Below are positions 58,739-64,000 of a stretch of DNA of 64,000 nt, one piece after another (the first letter of the stretch is position 1; each line of letters opens with the position of its first letter). Below the pieces are notes generated by a model. That model saw nothing but the letters and a program-made list of their open reading frames with translations. It was not told the DNA's origin and searched no databases. Source of the stretch: Bugula neritina (taxonomy: Eukaryota; Bryozoa; Gymnolaemata; Cheilostomatida; Bugulidae); assembly GCA_964035545.1 (NCBI GenBank), contig OZ037769.1, forward strand, positions 14,159,133-14,223,132. Reading direction: 5' to 3'. The position numbers and the translations under genes are program-made.

Positions 58739-59384
58739 AATTGTTAGAATAATAATATAATAAAGGACACCAGGGCAGATTCATTGCCCAAATCACAGCC
58801 TAGTTCACTCTGGATATTTATCGGTTGCCAAGTTACAGGAACATTACTCCCAACTATTACTTTAATATACCTACTCACTAGAGAACTCAAATGCTTATAG
58901 TTGGCACAGTGTTTGTGTTACAATTATAACTTGCATTTTCTAGGTTTTGCCTAATTGTTCACAGTAATGGTCTTTGTATGTAACTGTATATACTCGTAAT
59001 AAAGTTAAATATATTACTCAAATGTATAACTATATTTATTATAAATTAAATAAATTGATTTTAAAAATAGTCATTCATTTTAATGTGGGAGGGTGTGGCT
59101 TAGGGAAAAACATGCAGCAAGAGAGTACTGAGAGTTGTCAGCTTTTGAATGTAAAGCATTTTGCCATGGGAGTTATTGTACCATGTGAAGGAATAGAGAA
59201 AACTAATTACATAATACTAAAATTAAAAGAAATTTATTATTAATGTTTTATTGTAGTTAATTTCTTTCTTACAATATTATGCAGTAATCTCATTTTTTTA
59301 GTTATAAGTTGAGCTGAGAATCAATTTTTGTGATTAGTCATTTGCTTTTCTTGAGCTTGCAGATAACTTGTAAATAATAATATT

Positions 59385-59665
59385 GTAATAGAGCGTGTAG
59401 TATGCGTTCCCACGTGCTCCCCAGCCAATCACATACATATCATGTGAGATCCCCAGCGATGCACAGGGGGCGCCAGACGTTAGCTAGCAGTCATAGCCGA
59501 GTGAATAGATAGTTATTGTAGAATAGATGTATTCTTATTGCTGTGATACTGGATGTATCGGTTTACTACTAATCTATTTATTGTAAATAAAGTCATTCTT
59601 ATCTGTAACAAGCCGTGATAATATTATTTGAGGATAACGGAAACACAGTGCTCACTAGAAACCCA
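59385..59665. repeat. Candidate solo LTR
   Basis: A GC-richer island of about 280 bp that starts TGTAATAGAGCGTGTAG and contains a CCAAT box (CCAATCAC). It carries an AATAAAG signal near 59587 and could end near AAACACA. It looks like an LTR (promoter plus polyadenylation signals, no ORF). No clear target duplication was found and the exact ends are unsure. Confidence 0.35.
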
Positions 59666-60275
59666 CAAAGTAATAATTCTAAGAATTACAACAATATTTG
59701 TTTTTTTTTATATTCAGTACAAATTTTCCAAACTATGTTCTAGATTTTTAAATTTTGTGAAGTTGTAAATAACAACCAATCATAAGAATTTTTTTGAAAT
59801 TATAAATTTCAATTTTATTTTTTCAAAACCAAAGCTTTAAAAATGTTTGATAAACATAATCTATAATTATAGAAATTGCGAATAAAATTATATGAATAAT
59901 ACATTTTAGCCATCTACATAAAATGTTGAAGCATGCATAAAACAGAAAATATATTTTTAAAGACTCAAAATTATACCCATAATGAAAGTTTATAAACTAT
60001 TATAATGAATAATTCAAAGATAAGTAGAAATGAAGATATTTAATTGAAAAACCACTATTATATAAAGTTCATATCATAGAAGTATTATCTAAAACCTAAA
60101 AGCATTTAATGTAAGAGCGTGTAAAACACACTTGATAGATTTTGGTTGTGTGTATGTTTTGTAATTGCATGTAATTACTACAGCTGCCTAGAGCACATTT
60201 TAACTAATAACCAATAATTGTGATGAAAATGTGTATTCTATATATATGAATACTATTGATTTTTATATGAAGCAT

Positions 60276-60831
60276 TTATAAAACTGGACAAAATCCGCTT
60301 TTACGCTGTGCGGCCTTAACTTTTAAAGCATTAGCAGTGGCCTCTGAATATCTTTTTTCTAATGCAGCCATTTCTTCTGCCAACTCATTCCTTTTATGCT
60401 CAGAACTATTTGAATTCTGCAGAATATGAAGAATCTTTTTCAACTCATCAATTTTTTCTCCATTTGTCCTTTCAGCATGATAACGTTCATTTCGCTCTGC
60501 TTGGATGCTTTCTTGATATTTCTGTATTTCTTCTTCATGATAACCACGATCCTTGTCGAGGGCTTTTTCCATCTTGTCAAGCATTTCTTGATATTTTCGT
60601 TCTCGCATCTCAGAAATTCTTTTAGTCTCAGCCATATGTTCTTGTGCTTGCTCTAGTTTCTTCATAATACGATCAAACCTTAGAGCATTGGCTTTAGCTT
60701 CTTTCTCCATTTTTAACTTAAGTTGTTCATATGCTTTTTTTGAGTCAGCCGCTTGCTTGGTATAATAATAAATAGCAATCAGCTCGTTTTCTCGCTCCTT
60801 AAATTCGCTTGTTAACAGTCCCATGTACTTG
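60276..60831 (-). CDS. Last exon of a coiled-coil protein ending in a CaaX-like box (CPVL)
   Basis: An acceptor (TTTTTTTAG) ends at 60832 and the exon is open from 60831 to a TAA at 60278-60276, about 184 residues. Nearly all of it is charged heptad-type coiled coil (for example LKLKMEKEAKANALRFDRIM and MRERKYQEMLDKMEKAL). The last residues are GFCPVL. A terminal Cys-a-a-Leu is the form used for geranylgeranylation, as in small GTPases and some guanylate-binding proteins. Long coiled coils after a GTPase domain occur in GBP- and GIMAP-type proteins, but no GTPase exon is visible here. The family therefore stays open. Upstream exons must lie right of 60831, possibly beyond the window. Confidence 0.65.
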
Positions 60832-62363
60832 CTAAAAAAATAGAGCTATCAATAAAACTTATTGAAATAAAGTATAACTGTTTTGATCAGACAATGTACA
60901 GAGATTGGCAAGCTCAGTGAAATTCAACTATCACTCTATAAGTGAAAGTCATCTGAGAACTTCTCACTTAAGCTTGACACTGAGACTAATTAAATTATTG
61001 GACACTAACATCAAAAATACTAACTTGGCATTAAAACTAACTTTCCTGTTTAACCCTGTTATAAGGCCCGGTGTAGCATATATACGCTATATTAACTTTC
61101 AATGCATATATATCTAATGGAAATGATAAAAAGTTATAAAATACATATTTGTAAAGTTTAATTTCAGGCATTTTTTACACATACATACTATTTTTATATA
61201 ATTAGTCAATTTGTATGACTATAACATACAGCGTGCAGCATCAAGTTTAGAATTTGACATTCACCTAGTTTACGAAACACTTATTTGGGGTTGCATTATT
61301 TTACTCAAATTTTTTCAGGACAGAAATGATTTTAGTTTTTTATTATATAAACCAATAGTAAACATGTTGATCAAAATTTGCACCAAGTGCTAATTGCTAA
61401 ATTTGACCCAGCAGCAATATTCAGGCCTTCAAAAAGTCATGTAGTGCCGGTGCTCCACTGGGCTTTAGAGGTAACAATTCTTCCAAATTTCATATCAATA
61501 TTGTATTGATTGAAATTGCCATTTCAATCAACTTTGCAACTTATTTTTATTCAGTCACATAAAATATAGCTCACACATGTTAGCCAGATAGTGAAACTAA
61601 ATATTTTTAAGGCAGTCCTTGTACTAGTAAGATAAAAAACAGCAGAGCTGAAAAACTGGACAGCATCATTCTTTATACTTTTGACGGACTATATCAAACC
61701 AAATAAATAATTTCAATTGGCTTTGCCTTTTCTTTTAAGAATTTAGACTGCCTTTTGATCAATATATTTTTACTAGTTTGCGATTGTAGAGAACCTAAAC
61801 ATAGATCTTTGAAAATCTGAAAACGGCTGCATTTATTTTGAGAGCTTTTCACCATCTATGCCAAAGGGACCGTTTAGCATTGCAAAAATATTATCAAAAT
61901 AGCAAAAATATATCTGAGCTTTATTGTATAAAACGAAGTTCCAGTTTTAGAGCTATAGAACCTTAGTGCATGTTTATGCTATATTTGCTTTATAGATTCA
62001 GAGACCGGTCAAAGAGTTTAAGATAGTTTATTGCTCAAGATATTAAAGGTCCACTCTGGATAGATCTAAAAGCACAAACTGACTATTATTAATAACACGA
62101 ATAATATAGTAAAAAGTATAAACCTTTACAAACAAAGACAAAGCTTATTCAGCATATCATCAACATCCCCTTTACAAATCTTTGACAATGTTGAACAAAC
62201 AAACGAAAAAAAACTAAACAAAAATTAAGAATTGATACATGAACAAGTAATACGATTTTGTTATTAATAGTCTATAGAAGATTAGCATATTATTACAAGA
62301 TTGTCTCTCTTGTTAATTTAAAGTACATTATATTATTTTCTGGGTTTGGGCTATTTAAATCTG
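60832..62363. other. Intron or intergenic DNA, nothing recognised
   Basis: AT-rich, no convincing exon on either strand. Probably the intron of the coiled-coil gene. Confidence 0.4.
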
Positions 62364-62387
62364 TTTTTTTTTTTTTTTTTTTTTTTT
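62364..62387 (-). repeat. Poly(A) tract at the 3' end of the gypsy fragment
   Basis: 24 T on the plus strand. On the minus strand it follows AATAAA (62399-62394) after six bases, about 48 bp past the integrase stop codon. Confidence 0.9.
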
Positions 62388-62434
62388 CAAGAGTTTATTG
62401 TCCGATTGTCTTCGGTCAGATTAGGTATAATTAT

Positions 62435-64000
62435 CTAGTATAGTTCGTATTGTTCATATTTTGCTGGGGTTTTTGTTTGTCTTGACCGTTGCCATCTAAC
62501 TGGGGCTGGATCAGGGTTTGTATTCACTTCTGTAGGAATTGCTGTTGCGGCTGATTGAATCTGTGCGTTTGGAACAGAATGACTGGAAACTGGGTCATTG
62601 GCGTCTGTTGGTATTTCAACTGTAGTCAATGGCTGACTAGCTTCCACATCACTCAGAGGGCGCAAATCGGCCCTGTTTCGCCTCACAGCCACGTCTGTGT
62701 CTTTGTTTGAGACAAGGTATGATCGGTCCGACAGCTGTTCAACCACTCTACCCTGCTGCCATCTAGTCTTTTGTGACACAAAGTCTCTCAGCAGCACTGG
62801 CGAGCCAATAGCCAACTTTGTCAAATCTTTAGCTGATTTATTGTAGCTGCTCTGTACCACTTTTCTCTTGTTAGCTTTTTGCTGTAAGACATTGTTCTTT
62901 GGCATGTCACCTGTAGGAAGAATAGACCTCGTGGAATGTCCAAACATCCTCTGAGCTGGTGATGAGGTCATCCCTGCAGTCGGGGTATTTCGATACTCTA
63001 GCAGAGCCAAATATGGGTCTTCTGCTCTCTTCATCAGCCTTTTGATTATTTTAACTGCTGCTTCTGCCTTCCCATTCGACTGTTGATGTCCCGGAGATGA
63101 GGTTGTATGGCTGAAACCCCATTCAGTGCTAAATCGAGCAAAGTCGGCCGAGGTGAATTGTGGTCCATTGTCTGATTGAAGCTGGTGAGGGATTCCATAC
63201 CTTGCGAAAGTTTTCTTGCAAGCCTTGATTACTGCTCTAGATTGTGTATCAGATAGAGGTTCACATTCAAAGAAGTCAGAGTAATAATCTACCAGCATCA
63301 AATAATCCTTATGCTTATAGGTTAGTATGTCCATGCCTACTTTACTCCAAGGTAAGTCTGGTATGTCATGGTTTTGCAGAGACTCATGCTGTTGTAAAGG
63401 TGCATCCATTGCACATGTGACACACTTGTCAGTTTTCATTCGAATGTCCTCAGCCATTTGAGGCCAGAATACCGCATTGCGAGCTCTTCTGATAGTGGCA
63501 GCTGTTCCTTGATGGCTAGTGTGAAGCTTGTTGAGTATCTCACCTCTGGCAGCTATGGGCACAACCAGTCTAGATCCTTTATAAATAATCCCATCTAGTA
63601 CTGCAAGTTCATCTTTGTATGAATAGTACGGCTTCACCTCTTCTGGAAGTTGAAATAATTTGTTAGGCCATCCTGAGGTTATCAGAGATTGCAGCTGCAC
63701 CATTACTGGATCATTACCCGTATGCTGTTGGATCAGTTTATAGGTCGCTTCTGACACTGGCAGGTCTTGCTTCAGACCCGTTTCGCTTAGGTCAGACATA
63801 AATGACTTTAATTGATTAACTGTGAAAATCTGTTCTTCTGATGTATTGTTCTGGGGTTTACCAACAGGAGCGCGAGACAGCATGTCTGCTGTAACTTGTT
63901 CAGAACCAGGTTTGTAGCGCACTTTAATTTGGTATCTTTGCAGAGCTAATAGCATTGATTGCAGGCGTTTAGGCGCTTTGTTCAGAGGCTTCTTAAATAT
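62435..64000 (-). mobile_element. Ty3/gypsy pol, RNase H end plus integrase, runs off the window
   Basis: An intact frame of over 520 residues reaches the window edge. It starts in the RNase H C-terminus (RYQIKVRYKPGSEQVTADMLSR). A zinc-binding HHCC domain follows (HTSHQ ... CVTC). The integrase core has its Asp in DILTYKHKD, its second Asp in QSDNGPQFTS and its Glu in NGKAEAAVK. A C-terminal domain and a Pro/Gln-rich tail end at a stop at 62437-62435. This order is that of Ty3/gypsy elements of the K02A2.6-like type. There are no internal stops. Instead of a polypurine tract and 3' LTR, the stop is followed within 50 bp by AATAAA and a poly(A) tract. Confidence 0.92.

Larger units (their letters stand above)
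57438..60275. other. Intergenic region between TRMT2A and the coiled-coil gene
   Basis: Holds the TRMT2A 3' UTR, an inverted copy of the small-gene promoter, a 20-bp tandem repeat and a candidate solo LTR, all listed separately. An 89-codon open frame at 58974-59243 has no splice or homology support and is not called. Confidence 0.5.

Noticed and set aside
58430-58760. Possible CRISPR array or repetitive protein
   Set aside because: Direct 20-bp repeats without spacers in a eukaryotic intergenic region; three frames open only because of the repeat.
58974-59243. 89-codon frame with a GGCGLGKN segment
   Set aside because: AT-rich chance frame; no family match, no splice signals, no neighbouring exon.

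Overview
The window is animal nuclear DNA. It is AT-rich, its genes have many short exons with consensus GT..AG introns, and it is crowded with microsatellites, minisatellites and transposable-element remains. The gene set (an SLC16-type transporter, a KANK ankyrin scaffold, TRMT2A) with Penelope-like, Ty3/gypsy, LINE, tRNA-SINE and MITE remains fits a marine invertebrate, plausibly a lophotrochozoan such as a bryozoan. No species can be proved from the sequence alone.

Layout. 1-1418 holds the first exon and 5' flank of a second SLC16-like gene whose body lies left of the window. 1.9-4.6 kb holds a gene-family 3' fragment, two head-to-head Penelope-element ends around a (TA)n tract, and a 5'-truncated Penelope ORF. 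5502-11787 (minus) is a complete nine-exon SLC16/monocarboxylate-transporter gene. Its 5' flank is a duplicate of 1-1418, but was later split by a small gag-protease LTR retrotransposon at 12126-14771. The empty site survives in the other copy at 562-566.

16.6-45.7 kb (minus) is one large KANK gene. I assembled 29 coding exons, all in phase, plus a 5' UTR exon. It has a probable internal second promoter and a small two-exon gene nested in an intron on the other strand (21293-22127). Its introns hold long minisatellites, three... MITE-family copies are spread over the KANK locus (two in introns, one just inside the 5' UTR intron), with a LINE fragment and a strong 37-bp hairpin.

48568-57437 (plus) is a complete 16-exon TRMT2A (tRNA uracil-5-methyltransferase), transcribed divergently from KANK. 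After a repeat-bearing intergenic stretch, 60276-60831 (minus) is the last exon of a coiled-coil protein ending in a CaaX-like box. 62435-64000 (minus) is the RNase H/integrase part of a Ty3/gypsy pol that runs off the window and ends in AATAAA plus poly(A).

The most unusual pattern is that two unrelated genes (KANK exon at 28159-28263 and TRMT2A exon at 51421-51558) carry intronic minisatellites whose repeat unit contains the exon end plus its own 5' splice site. Each true donor is therefore followed by a ladder of near-identical decoy donors. No prokaryote-type operons, CRISPR arrays or functional tRNA/rRNA genes were found.
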